NCBI GenBank assembly: GCA_024509875.1
Contig: JAMPIV010016264.1
Coordinates: 1-64,000, forward strand
Length of the DNA stretch: 64,000 nucleotides
From: Oreohelix idahoensis
Taxonomy: Eukaryota; Mollusca; Gastropoda; Stylommatophora; Oreohelicidae
Direction: 5' to 3'
Positions 10,187-21,139 of this stretch are shown here, piece after piece (the stretch's first letter is position 1; each line of letters opens with the position of its first letter). The notes below the pieces were generated by a model. The model worked only from the letters and a program-made list of their open reading frames with translations. It was not told the DNA's origin and did no database searches. Made by a program: the position numbers and the translations under genes.

Positions 10187-10456
10187 TCACCCCAAGATAG
10201 GTGGGTAGCTTTCTTCCTTGATAACGGTTGTCCCTAGGTGTATGTTAGCTGATTTGTCCTTGGGGGCGAGGGAGAACAGTGTTGTGGAGGTTTTGTCTGT
10301 GTTTATTGTGATAAGCCATTTCTCTGCCCATGACACTAGCATGTCTGCTGCCCGCTGCATTCTATAATTTGCTGTGGTGACATTTTCATCAGCGCACCAG
10401 AGTACTAGGTCATCTGCATATAAGGCAGCTTTCACTCCTGCAGGGAGATCTTTCAC
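10187..10456 (-). pseudogene. LINE-D ORF2, reverse transcriptase palm
   Basis: This minus-strand frame contains the RT active site in 'AALYADDLVLWCADE' (YADD). It belongs between the large APE-RT frame (ends at 10495) and the RNase H frame (starts 9977). A frameshift just after 'GVPQ' near 10500 and a stop near 10040 separate the three, so this LINE-D copy cannot make a full ORF2 product. Confidence 0.85.
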
Positions 10457-10494
10457 CAGGTCATTGATGTAAACAAGGAAGAGTGTAGGGGAAA

Positions 10495-12627
10495 TTACTC
10501 CTCCTGAGGTACCCCCTGATGGAGCAACACTTTTCTGCTCTGCAGACCGTCAAGAGTGACTCTAGTTCTCCTGTTATGCAAGTATGACTGGATCCATTTC
10601 ATCATGTTGCCTTGGATTCCACCTCTCCCAAGTTTTGCAATGAGGCCATCTTTCCACACCCTGTCAAAGGCCTGCTTGAAGTCGACCCAGATCGTTAGGA
10701 CCTTTTTCTTCTCCTGAAAGGCATCTTCTATTGCTTGAGACAAGTAAGTAACTTGGTCTTCTATACTGTAGCATTCTCTAAATCCAGCTTGTTCCGGCAC
10801 CAGGATCTGCTCAGACTCTAAATACCATTTCAATCTGTGGTTGACTATTCGCTCCATAGTCTTCCCAACACAGCTTGTGAGACTGATTGGCCGGTAACTT
10901 GCAGCCTTGGTCTTACATTTCCCTTTCTTTAGTATGGGTATTGTGATGGCTTCTCTCCATACTTGGGGTACCGTTCCTTTCAACCAGCTGTGGTTGAATA
11001 TCTCAAGCAGTTTTGTCTTTGCTGCTGAGCTCAGATTTACTAGCATTTCGTTGCTGATTTTGTCTGGGCCGGGTGACTTTTGAAACTTAAGCTTGGAAAT
11101 AGCCTTCTGTAGTTCTCCTAGTGTGATGGGTTCCCTCATTGGGGCAGGAGTATCTGTCTGTCCCATGGTTGCCAGTATTTCTTTTCTTATCTCTCTCTGA
11201 TGGTCTATGTTAATGGGTAAGTTGCTTTCTGAACTGTATCTTCTAGCAAACAAGTCTGCAGCTTGTTTTCCTCTGAAAAGTTTGCCACCTTCATCCAATG
11301 TGATAGTCTGCCTTGGTGAGGAACGCTCTTCATTTAGAGACTTGACTAATCTCCAAAGTTTCCTGCCGTCTTTCTCAAGGTTCAGCGATGCCGTTTTAGT
11401 TCTCCAGCTTTTCCGTTTTTCTTCTAGCTTTGTTCTCTGAAACTCTGCTACAGCCTTTTTCCATTTGTTGTGAGTTTCAAGTGAAGGCTGAGACTCTGCG
11501 TTCTTTCTAGCCTTGTCCATAGCTTCCTGACGTTCTTGGAGTGTGCTGGACCAGTATGGTATGTAGTTACGCCGGCATCCTTTGGGAATGGTTTCTTTTG
11601 CAGCTTGTAGTATGCATCTGTTGAAGTCTTTTACCACTTCATTAATATCTCGGTTCTGTACCTTGAGGGTAGACAGCAGCGTGTTCACCTGATGCCTGAA
11701 TAAACCCCAGTTGGCTTTTTTGTAGTTCCATCTTGTAATGGCTGGGCCTGTACTGAGAGTTGCACTCTGGACAGTAAGAAAGATTGGGCGATGGTCGCTT
11801 CCCCCTAGTTGATCTCCTACTTCTCTACTAATAGATCCAGCTATATCTGGTGTGGAGAAGGCAAGATCTGGTGTTGAAGTTGTGTGCCATCCTCTGGAGT
11901 AGAAGGTAGGAGTATCTGTGGCATTATTGACTAGGATTAGGGAGTGATCATCTTGCCAAGTTTCAACCTCTTCACCTCTGTGATCCAGATGGTTATAGCC
12001 CCAGCTCTGGGAGTGGCTATTAAAGTCTCCAACTGCTATAAAGTTGCTGGCTGGTACCTGTATAGAGCTGAGACTCAGAGGTTTGTTGTTCGGACAGTAA
12101 TAGTTCAGGAGTTCTATTTCCATCTTGTCTACCTTTATCTGCAGCAGCTGATATTCTGCTCCATCCATGAAGGTTTTCCTTTCGTGTGCAGGAATGTTAT
12201 TCCTTACAAGAGTAAGTACTCCTCCTTTTCGTCTATCTTTTCTGTCGGATCTGAAGCATTGATATCCCCTTATTTTAAAGGTTTGATCTGCTTTCAAGTG
12301 AGTCTCTTGGATACAGCAAACACTGACTTGCTTCTCATACAAGATGTTTTCCAGCTCTGTCTTTTTGCTGTATCCAGCCTGCTTGCTGTTCACTCCCTCT
12401 GCATTCCAGTGCATTATGACAAGTGGCACTCTGGGTTTCTCTTTTTCTGTTTTGTTTTGGTCAGTAGTTCTCCTCCGCCGTCTGCTGACTCCACAAGACG
12501 GTCTAGAGGGTCCTCCAGTAGCTGAGGGTGGGCTCTGTCGAGGCTCAGAGCCCGGCACTGCACCTGCCTGGTGGAGCTCCACAGGGCGAGCACCAGAACG
12601 AGATTTATTTGACGGTGTACTCTCCAT
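10495..12627 (-). CDS. LINE-D ORF2: AP endonuclease and RT fingers
   Basis: A 710-codon minus-strand frame. The first ~70 residues are Pro/Arg/Ser-rich. An apurinic-type endonuclease follows: 'IMHWNAEGVNSK', 'CCIQETHLK' with the catalytic Glu, 'AVGDFNSHSQSWG' and 'GGSDHRPIFL'. After a linker comes the RT: 'KSPGPDKISNEML', 'YRPISLTSCVGKTMERI', 'WVDFKQAFDRVWKDGL' and 'LHQGVPQ', where a frameshift ends the frame. Domain order APE-RT-RNase H with a CCHC end is that of I-clade elements such as Nimbus, known from molluscs. The endonuclease nicks the target and the RT copies the RNA. No separate ORF1 was recognised upstream. GC content is higher than in the surroundings. Confidence 0.9.
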   Translation of the reverse strand: MESTPSNKSRSGARPVELHQAGAVPGSEPRQSPPSATGGPSRPSCGVSRRRRRTTDQNKTEKEKPRVPLVIMHWNAEGVNSKQAGYSKKTELENILYEKQVSVCCIQETHLKADQTFKIRGYQCFRSDRKDRRKGGVLTLVRNNIPAHERKTFMDGAEYQLLQIKVDKMEIELLNYYCPNNKPLSLSSIQVPASNFIAVGDFNSHSQSWGYNHLDHRGEEVETWQDDHSLILVNNATDTPTFYSRGWHTTSTPDLAFSTPDIAGSISREVGDQLGGSDHRPIFLTVQSATLSTGPAITRWNYKKANWGLFRHQVNTLLSTLKVQNRDINEVVKDFNRCILQAAKETIPKGCRRNYIPYWSSTLQERQEAMDKARKNAESQPSLETHNKWKKAVAEFQRTKLEEKRKSWRTKTASLNLEKDGRKLWRLVKSLNEERSSPRQTITLDEGGKLFRGKQAADLFARRYSSESNLPINIDHQREIRKEILATMGQTDTPAPMREPITLGELQKAISKLKFQKSPGPDKISNEMLVNLSSAAKTKLLEIFNHSWLKGTVPQVWREAITIPILKKGKCKTKAASYRPISLTSCVGKTMERIVNHRLKWYLESEQILVPEQAGFRECYSIEDQVTYLSQAIEDAFQEKKKVLTIWVDFKQAFDRVWKDGLIAKLGRGGIQGNMMKWIQSYLHNRRTRVTLDGLQSRKVLLHQGVPQEE

Positions 12628-13640
12628 AGAAAAAAAAAAAAGCGAGTTGCATGATACTGTGGTTTCCGGTGCGCCTTCTGGCCCAGTATCTACGACTTTA
12701 GCACCTGCTCAACGGGAGAGTGGGCTCATCCCTAATCTGTTTATGTTCCCAGTAGTAGACTATTCGCAAGCAGCCTGGGGGTGTCACTGCTCTGCGCGGA
12801 CCTTGTTTACCGAGGCGGCGTCCGAGCTCGTATGGTGAAAATATGGTTGCGTTATCTTCAAAATAGCCCTGTCTTTCCTGTGGCTTTTCTGCCATCCTGC
12901 AACTTTGAGTTAGGAAGTTCTGAGCTCCAGTCTCTTTCCCAGGCGTTTTATCCTGGCCTGGCACGCATACAGAGGACCCCACTTCTGGTTCTAAGTTAGC
13001 AGTTGGGGATAGGTGGGGTAGCACACTGTGCATTCCCCGTCATCCAGGGGGCTCTCCAACTATGCAGAGCTTGCACAATGCTGTGCTCTGGTTTTGGGCT
13101 CTCCCAAGGAATCCTCACGTCCTGCACAGAGCCACTTCCAGATACCCACCACCTGCCAACCCTCCATTGTAGAAATCTCCTGCATGCGGCCATCCAGTCA
13201 AGAGCCAGTATTAAGTCTGGTGCCCAAGTGATCCCCCCAAGCTCAGTGTGCAATGCTGGGTTCTCATCATGCTGCAACACAGGGGGGATTGTGATGCTCA
13301 GCCATCTCTCTCAATTCTGCACCGATAAGTGACATCGGGGACTTAACTGTGCCTCAGTGCTGGGAGGCCCCGTTTCCGGGTACACCACACACAGCCAATT
13401 GAGGCAACGGTCGCCGTGGGCGTGATAGACGACAAACAGTGAAGAATGAGGCAAGAAAGCATTTAACCCATGAAGTGGGGGTGGATTGGTGCAGACCAGA
13501 GCATGTACCACTCGCCGGTGGGTTCTGCATCTACACCTATAGATCAACGACACTGAAACATAAAATGTCCCCTTTCCAGCCGCCTGCAAGAGAAACAGAA
13601 AAGGAACATATAACATAAAAGAAGCGAGATTTGCCCAACA
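12628..13640 (-). other. probable LINE-D 5' region, GC-richer, no clear ORF1
   Basis: This kilobase is clearly richer in GC than its flanks and lies directly upstream of the LINE-D ORF2. Short frames on both strands (for example 13033-12698 minus) show no recognised domain and no CCHC knuckles of an ORF1. It may be the 5' UTR of the element with a decayed ORF1. I could not find the 5' boundary or a target-site duplication. Confidence 0.35.
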
Positions 13641-14444
13641 ATGATAGGACCAACAACCATGACGTTACATAACATTACTTATCTGAATCGACCATGAGCA
13701 TCCACTCCTCGCTGTAACTCCAATGCATCATTCCATGCAATATCAAATTGAAATACAAGGTGGATAATGTAGTAATCAGCAAACATGTTGACGTAATCTG
13801 AAGACATTCTCGTAACTCGTTCACTGAGTATTCAGTTAACTAGGAATTTTGAAAATGAATTCAACGTCGAAAATGTGTGACCTTCACTCGTGTAAGACAC
13901 ATTGTAGAGACAGTGTCAATATCTAATGTTCAAGACGAAATGTGTTTTTTTTTATTATTATTATAGAAAAACAAGTGACAGACTAGACTGATGAGGTGAC
14001 CTTGTCAACGTCCTAATGGTTTGATGTAGTACTTCAGAGTCCATTTGTTCAGCGAAACAACCTACTGGTATAATCCAAGATTCATATTTCTCATGTGAAG
14101 ATATTTGTCAGATTAAGATATTCGTCAGATTGGTATAGCATCTCTTTCATGGTAAATAAGCGTGCATGATCTCATCATGGATATAATGTTTTATCTGATC
14201 CTCAAGTATGGTCCCAGGTCTGGGCATGACCTAGTATATGAATACTGCAAATTTCATATCTGCACGGAATTGCATTACAACAGCTGTCTCTGCATAAAAA
14301 GTTCCTTGCTGATTTAAATAATGTGACAGCGACAGTTTGATACAAAATTCCCGATATTGTCCCAACATAGGACTCTGTCTGCAAATGTCATGAGCAACCT
14401 TTATCTGTCCTTCAAATCTAACGGACGAGCCCTCATATCTGTGT
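13641..14444. other. intron sequence, no gene recognised
   Basis: AT-rich sequence with no ORF of note and no repeat that I recognise elsewhere in the window. It ends where the second gypsy-type LTR begins. Confidence 0.4.
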
Positions 14445-15086
14445 TGGGGCGCTGTATCCACATTCTGCGTGTTGTTTTGTTATTATTACAGGTAAATAGC
14501 TTCCCCTGTCCACACTCAAAACCTATACTCATTAGGTTAATTTGTATTTGGTTGCTCCTGCTGTTGTTACATATTAATGCTCGTTGCTCTGTTACATCTA
14601 GGAGGAAATGTCCTCATGATTATATGTTTTTCTTCTGAAATCCACAACATAAATACGGGTTCCTTAACTGACCCAATCAACAATGAGGAACTAAGACAGT
14701 CTTCCTTTAGAAACGAACTCGAAATCCTTTAATAACTTATATCCCTTGTAGCATATCCGTTCGTCAAGATTAATCTTTATTTACAGAACATCATCATTAC
14801 AGTATTAATTCTATTCCAAGAGTATTCATTCTCTTGTACAAACCACATCCGTTAAGAAAGGTGAACACTTCGTAATAGGTTCCCCATGGAACTTAAATGA
14901 AAACACAGCCAAAAACAGCTGCCACAAAGCTCAAGGCTTTCCTCAACACCTTGGCCATACACATAACAATAATCTACGTCATTTTCTGGTGCGCATCATT
15001 TTCAATATTCCAAATAGTGCCGCATTTATCAGCACTGACTCAAACTCAATAAATCTAACATGTGGTGTGCATGGGCAGACACCACA
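14445..15086 (-). repeat. 3' LTR of gypsy-type element, copy 2
   Basis: A near-identical second copy of the LTR at 3950-4595, again TG...CA on the minus strand and followed by the G-rich tract at 15091-15108 (minus). Small indels, such as a missing four bases near 14756, distinguish the two. Confidence 0.75.
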
Positions 15087-15169
15087 TATTCCCCCCCCCC
15101 CCCCCCCTGCGCGCTACTGGAAACTGCAGGTTTCCAGGCCATCATCTGAAATAAATGACTTACTTTTGG

Positions 15170-15489
15170 TAACACCACTACGATGTGGTAATGATAAAAT
15201 AACTAAAATTAACTATCATGATAAAATTGAAAATCAAATTCAAGCAATGAGGGAAATGATATCACGATGAGTGAACTTACTTACTTAGTCGTTCCCCTTC
15301 TACCATGAGGTGTAGAGGTTTGGAAGAGAGCGCGCCAGACTATCCTATCGGCTGTCTTCCTCCTGGACGATGAGTGAAACACAGTTAAAATATGTGGCAA
15401 CAACTTGTGAGCAACATATGAATGCTACGAAAATATTGCTATATAATCTACATATCACTTGATTATGAAAAGAAATAATGTTTGTTGTC
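15170..15489. mobile_element. insert within gypsy-type copy 2, with LINE-H tail
   Basis: Copy 1 and copy 2 of the gypsy-type element are collinear on both sides of this stretch (4679 against 15169/15490), so about 320 bp were inserted here. The short flank 'actt' appears on both sides. Inside, 15280-15366 is a 3' end of LINE-H (minus strand) with its (AAGT)n tail. The rest is AT-rich and not recognised. Confidence 0.55.
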
Positions 15490-15518
15490 ACTTCCTGTAC
15501 CCAGGAAAGCTACGTAGT

Positions 15519-16148
15519 TCAATGTATTACTCTCGACAGTGTATCAGCAATTACATTATTATGTCCTTCTATATGGACGATATCGAAGTCATACACTTGC
15601 AACTGCAATGCAAATCTTGTAAGTCTTGCACTTGGTGATTTACAGGTCTGGAGATACGTTAATGCTCTCTGATCTGTCATTATAGTAAAATGCGTACCTA
15701 CCACAAACTTTTGAAGTTTATTCAAAGTCTATACTATACCCAATAGTTCTCTGTAAAAAATATAGAGTATTTGGATTCGGCTTCCGACAGTTTCCTACTC
15801 AAGTAGTAGATTGGATGAAACTTGCCATCAAAACTTTGTCCCAAACACCCACCTATTGCGGGGAGTGAAGCATCTGTTACAACAGTAAACGATCTTTTTA
15901 AATCTGGCAGTCTTAATATAGGATACTGTGAAAAATGAGTTTTAATGTTTTGTAATGCCTGGTTACATTGTTCTGTCCAAACTACTTTGTTAGGCATACC
16001 TCTTTTAGTTAGATCAGATAAGACAGCAGTCAAAGACGAGAACCTTGGAATAAACTTGTGGTAAAAATTCACCAATCCTAATAAACTCCATACTTGCTTC
16101 TTTGTAGTTGGGATTGTAAGATCAAGTATGCGTTTTAAATTAGATTCA
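15519..16148 (-). pseudogene. gypsy-type RT end and RNase H, copy 2
   Basis: Minus strand. The frame 16075-15734 covers the RT C-terminus ('VNFYHKFIPRFSSL', 'KVVWTEQCNQALQNI') and the RNase H start ('FTVVTDASLPAIGGCLGQS'). The frame 15725-15519 covers the RNase H end ('MTDQRALTYLQ', 'GHNNVIADTLSR'). The same T-run frameshift as in copy 1 lies between them at about 15760. The region up to 16148 encodes the preceding 'ILDLTIPTTKKQVW' segment and is cut by the LINE-E 3' tail. This copy keeps RT sequence that copy 1 has lost. Confidence 0.85.
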
Positions 16149-16149
16149 T

Positions 16150-16934
16150 CAGGTTGTATTATTGTTACTGTTAATCAGAATCGACCTCACTGCACTCAGG
16201 ACAAACCCCTTCAGCAAATGTTAAAGAGTATGAATGCTCATTGTACCTGTAGCGCACCGGTTGTACATATGGCGGATGCTTCCTCTCTCTCATCCATCTC
16301 TGCTAGTCCCATGTTTGATGCCACACTCTAACAGTCTCTGTCTTGTTAATTCATCCATTACAGTGTCATTTTCTAGCAGGCGATCATTAATCACCCTTAG
16401 TATCTCTCCCTTATCCATTTCCAGTATTCCCTGTATGGGTGCTCTCAAGTCTAGTCTGTCAGCTCTCTCATTGTCATGTACCCCTGCATGACCAGGACAG
16501 TAGATCCACACCAGTTCTTGGAGACTTGAGGATTCTATTGATGTTTTCCATTTCTGTCACAGCCATCCGTTTTGAACTTTCAGAAGCATGGCCTGAGAGT
16601 CTGACAATATAATTGGCCTAGTTGATGGAGTTTCAGACAGCCACCTCAGTGCTGCAGTAACTGCCTCTACCTCCATTCTCATGCTGGAGGTTGTTGTCAT
16701 GTAGGCTCCACTCTGTTCAGCAACAACCTTGCCCTTTATTCTCACAGAGAAGCCCTATCCTGATTTCTCAACATGCACTACAGATCCATCAGTGTACACA
16801 ATGGTATCATCATCCCCAGCATCATCACTTATCAGCTGATTAATCTCAAGCTCTGCTTTTCCAATGCTCCATGTTCTGCACTCTCTGCCAAGGCTAATGA
16901 TGAGCTGCTGGTAGTTTATCCAGTTTTCTCCTGT
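16150..16934 (-). pseudogene. LINE-E RNase H and 3' end
   Basis: Minus strand. RNase H residues are visible: 'VYTDGSVVHVEKSG', 'MRMEVEAVTAALRWLSE', 'ILSDSQAMLLKVQNGW' and 'IYCPGHAGVHDNERADRL'. The downstream part includes 'MDKGEILRVINDRLLENDTV'. Stops interrupt the frame. The 3' end is a (TTATTG)n-type tail at 16150-16175 (plus strand). It closely resembles the copy at 42623-43458. At about 16934 the sequence switches to LINE-E 5' UTR in the opposite orientation. Confidence 0.85.
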
Positions 16935-17914
16935 GGCACAGTGGGTTCAACTCACAGGCATGAGAGGAAGTTAAGTCCATGGCGACAGAGGCGGGGGTAA
17001 CCTCAAAGGTTATCACTATGGGCACCAGCTAGCCACAAGGTGAGAAGAGTGCAGTTTCATAAGTCTACCCTTGTTGGTTTCTATGGAATTTCATGCAAGA
17101 CTTCAACCATACATCCTCATTGTGTGTCACAGATAACAGCCTCTCTCGGGGTCTGAACTAAACTGGCAGAGGATCTTGGAGCCAGTGGAGCCCTCAAGAT
17201 GTGGTGTGCAGAAGTCACCAATGAGTAGTATATGCTCTGGCACCCATCACTTCACTCCCAAATCATAGGTCAAATGATAACTGAGTCATCAGTGAATGTC
17301 CCCAAGTCTAAGGTGGACCACAGTTCCGAGAGATAGAATGGCTGCTGGGTAAGCAGTCGCAAAAATTGGCTGCCTGGAGGGCAAGCAGAGCAGCGCCAGG
17401 TAGATGGACTCCATAAGGACATCTCTTGCCTCTTCCCTGGTACAGTGGCTTTACCAGGGTGACCAAATATTTCCACCATTTAGTGCAAATACACCATGAG
17501 AACTCTAACTTTACAGAATCATTGCAGGAGCTACGGAGTTCGTGCTCTATTGTTGATACCATCAGCAAATGAAATGAGGAAACACAGATGCAGAAGGAGA
17601 GGTAAGGGAGAGAAGAAGAGAGAGAGAAAAAGAAGGGCCGGAAAGAGAAAGTTCAGAAATAAAGCAGATCGCCTTTCGATGAAATATGTGCAAATAGGAT
17701 ACTGGAATTGCTGAAGTGCCAATCAACGGGCAGCCATTATACAAACAATCATCTACAATTTCGATATCCTCATGATCCAGGAGACATATTTAAAAGCTAA
17801 TAGTGTTATCAATTGCTCAGGCTACAGACGTTACGAAAATCCATGTGGGCCGGGCAGATGAGGGCAAGCTATATATGTAAAACATGAACTCATTCATACG
17901 TGGCTGGATACATG

Positions 17915-18307
17915 ACTTCCTTGCGATTTCTGTGTCAGAATACTACTGCTTTCTTTCACAGATTCTTTGGATCGAGCTGAGTTAACTTTTTCTAGTTCCA
18001 CAGTTTTGTTAATTCTCTTTTTTTCGTTTCATTGATTATTTACTTTCTTGTTTGAGTATTTTTTTTAGATTTTACGATTTTCTTGTATTATTATTGTTCT
18101 TTTTTTTCCTCTCATCACTGTTGTTGGTTACTTTTTCCATCTGCTTGTATCGCCCATCGTATAGTTTTGTAGTACCTATATGTAATTCTTGTCTTTGTCA
18201 CCTGTTTGTGGCTGATGAAGGGTAAAACCCGAAACGTCCCTTGTTTCTTGTGAACCTTTATTTGTAAAACTGATTAAATATCGTTTTATTGGTTTAAATA
18301 CTTATAT
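17915..18307 (+). mobile_element. 393-bp hammerhead-bearing retroelement insert
   Basis: The insert is flanked by a perfect 10-bp duplication, 'tggatacatg' at 17905-17914 and 18308-18317, and interrupts the LINE-E endonuclease region. It has no ORF. It is T-rich in the middle and contains a hammerhead-ribozyme core at 18212-18238 near its 3' side. Such motifs are known in the terminal repeats of Penelope-like elements and in retrozymes. The Penelope element at 58316-60640 has a similar but degenerate motif. This could be a 5'-truncated Penelope end or a small non-autonomous relative. Confidence 0.7.
18212..18238 (+). ncRNA. hammerhead ribozyme core motif
   Basis: The sequence reads CTGATGA (18212-18218), then A-GGGT-AAA-ACCC as a 4-bp stem II, then GAAAC (18231-18235) and GTC (18236-18238). 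These are the conserved boxes of a hammerhead, in the right order and spacing. In Penelope-like elements the motif has a very short stem III, as here. Stem I pairing with the flanks was not verified by folding. Confidence 0.6.
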
Positions 18308-19654
18308 TGGATACATGTTCACAAACTAGTGAGGATGTGGAATTGCAGCAGATTGCTGTGAATATAAGCAGTCAGGATTGGCGAGTCTACAGTTTATATG
18401 CTCATGTCAACCATTTTACTGATGAGAATAGTTGGAATTCTCTGGCAGAATTGTCTGAAGATTCTAACATTAGGTGTTTAATTGCTGGTGATTTTACTGC
18501 TAGATCCAAGGAGTAGGGGAACATCACGGAAAATAGGCAAGGTATAGCTCTGAGCCAGGCATTACTTAACATGAACCTTACCATCTTGAATGATGGACGC
18601 CCAACTAGACTGGCAACTAAACCTGGGGATACAAATGGTGTCAAAGATGTGGCATTCATCTCTAGTGCTGCCACCACCATGGCACATTGGGAGTATTAGG
18701 TGCACAGGAAAGTAATCACCTACATTGCATCATACTCATTGCAAAGCATAGGACCACTAGACACAGGGAACCTAAACAGACCTTTAAGTATCCTACAGGC
18801 CCACTAGACTGTAACAACCCTTTACACATATTGCTTCAAAATGCCAAACAAAAGACAGTACGAACACCTTTCACCCCACCTACATGGTGGGATAAGACAG
18901 TGGATAGAGAAGGAAAGAGCAACAAATTAATGGCGTACAGCATGCAACAGAAGAATGATGAATGACGTAGAGGTTGAAGAGATGAAGGAGAAAAAGCAAA
19001 GAGCTGTTAATAGATTCAAGAGCTTGGCAAGAGAGGTTAAGGATAAAGTGTGGGAGGACTTTGTGACACAGGTGGGCATAGAAAAAAATGTACAGAAATT
19101 CTGGTCCTTACATTGAAGAATGAATAAGAAAAATGCAAGCCAGTCCATCCCTAATATCAAACGCTCTACAGGACTAAGCCTGAAGATGGATGAAGAGAAG
19201 GGAAGAGCATTATTCAATCGATATGTGGAACAGTTGGATAAAGGTGACAGATGTGCCCACCTGTAAATAAAGGACAGTGTTCTGGAAAATGGCATAAGGG
19301 ACCAGATTTACTTCAATCTCATTTCTGAAGAGGACATGGTGTACATATTGAAAACCAGCAATATGTCTACTGACGTCATATTTCATTAATTTATCTAAGA
19401 TGTTGCAGCTACTTATAATAACTGTAATGTATTCAGTGGAAGATTTTTTTTTAAATAGCCCAATTATGTAACTTTTCAAAAATTTGCATAATTTTATTAT
19501 TTAATGTTGAATTGTTTTTAAAATGTAACATATGATGCAGGAATGGTCAGACTACATTAAAATTTGACTGTTGTTATTTGTTCTGATAATACTTTTTTTT
19601 TTGGTCTTTGTGAAATATCATGTTTATAATTTTTGCTGAACTCCGCCTAGGCCA

Positions 19655-21059
19655 TGTAGCGGGAGGTTATTTAAAAGTATATATTATGTAAGAGTATGCC
19701 AGTAAAGAGTTCTGACCTTACAAGTAATACCCCAGTCTTAGAAATAAGCACTGGTGTATTGTTATCATAAAAATAGTCAGACTGTAAAAACCCTGGTCCA
19801 GTTGGTAAGAAGAAGTACCAGGATTTAAGGTGTCTCCTCCCTATGACTATCTTATGATTACTTATATTCTAGGGGATAATAAAATGAACATTCACTGTGA
19901 CCACAAATGTAATAAGTGAATAATTCCTCAGGTACAGTTAAAAATATTTTAATATTTACACTAATATTCTATTTCTACTAGTTGGAAAAGAGTATAAAAA
20001 TATATATCAAAGTATTCACACAATTACTATTTTTGTCTGTTTAGACTTCAAGATCTTGAATATTACAGTTACTGCAATCACGGTTTTTAGTTCTTTGACT
20101 TTACAAATAACTGTCATCACTTGACTGTTTGAATATTAGGTTCACTATGGCTGTTTTCATAAATGGGTGGTCAGTGTCTTAACTGCCACTTATCTTATCA
20201 CTTGATACTGCTGAAACTGTCCTTTGCTGATATCAGACTTGGTAGGCCCAACAGTAGGGATGCCAATGACCAGTTGAAGTTCACTCTTTGGGGTCCTGCA
20301 CTTTTGTGGGATTGCCTCGGATGAACTACACCGGCTTCTGATACTGGACAGTCTGGTTTGAGTTATTTCATGGAACCCTCAGACTTCAGATACTGGACTT
20401 AAAAATGTTTCTGGCGATCCGCTCACAATTCATGGATAGTGGCGAAACTCTGCCTCCAGTCTGGCTCAAACCTCTTTCGTTGTGTATCTCTCTCAGTTTA
20501 CCGATCCGCTACTTATACGCAAAGCGCGGACGTATCGGAGAGTACCGACGTCACAGCCTAAACCTAACCTGAAAAAATCCTTCCCGAACAGTGATTTCGG
20601 CCGATCTGTGCGTCGACTGAAATTTTGCCTTTATCATTCTCGGCATATATAATATCCATATTGTTCCATCTTATCTAGTTTTATACAGCTGATAAAACTC
20701 TATCTTCCTATCCATGTAAATTCCCAAACTGTTATTTGTTGATTTTAATATTTAGAACAGAAGTGGGTTTACATGCTTTTAGCGTAACTGTGGGCAGCCG
20801 AAATACGCATATATCTCCGTAAATGAGAACTTCCTACCGTTCCATCTTATATGCAGTTATACACCATCCTTCCCTGTACTGAAATGTAAAATCCTTTTCA
20901 TACGGATTCCCTTCTGTTTTTATTTATCGTTGGCGATTTCCTCTGTCCGATATACATTTCGCTGATACGCCGCCATTTTGAAAGCGGTCACTCGATCGTA
21001 GATGGGTTTATAAATCTAACTGAACCCATTTGCAATGACTTGAAACCAATTTTGCGACA
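19655..21059 (-). repeat. 3' LTR of Gmr1-like element
   Basis: This 1405-bp block recurs at 23792-25195 with only scattered differences. On the minus strand it starts TGTCGCAAAATTGG and ends CCCGCTACA (TG...CA). A polypurine tract adjoins it at 21060-21073, so it is the 3' LTR. The high similarity of the two LTRs suggests a fairly recent insertion. Confidence 0.88.
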
Positions 21060-21073
21060 TAGCTCCCCCATAT
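21060..21073 (-). promoter_or_regulatory. polypurine tract
   Basis: On the minus strand it reads atatgggggagcta, immediately before the LTR start TGTCGC. The position and purine run fit the plus-strand primer. Confidence 0.65.
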
Positions 21074-21139
21074 TTTAAGCTGGATGATATCTAGCTTAAC
21101 TATTGGGTACAAGACAATTGCAAATCGACCATTCCGAGG

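Larger units (their letters stand above)
16935..19385 (+). pseudogene. LINE-E 5' UTR, endonuclease and RT start, inverted part
   Basis: Plus strand. A roughly 550-bp leader (tgtggcacagtgggttcaac...) is followed by an AP-endonuclease-like reading with 'YVQIGYWNC', 'ILMIQETYLKAN' and, after a 393-bp insertion, 'CLIAGDFTAR' and 'NLTILNDGRPTRLATKPGD'. Later frames (19000-19370) hold the linker and RT start ('GLSLKMDEEKGRALF'). Many stops and shifts are present. The segment stands head-to-head with the RNase H part at 16150-16934. This is the arrangement expected when the 5' part of one insertion is inverted by twin priming. Confidence 0.75.

Noticed and set aside
12344..12838. 164-codon plus-strand frame
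   Set aside because: It lies antisense to the well-supported LINE-D ORF2 and its GC-rich start.
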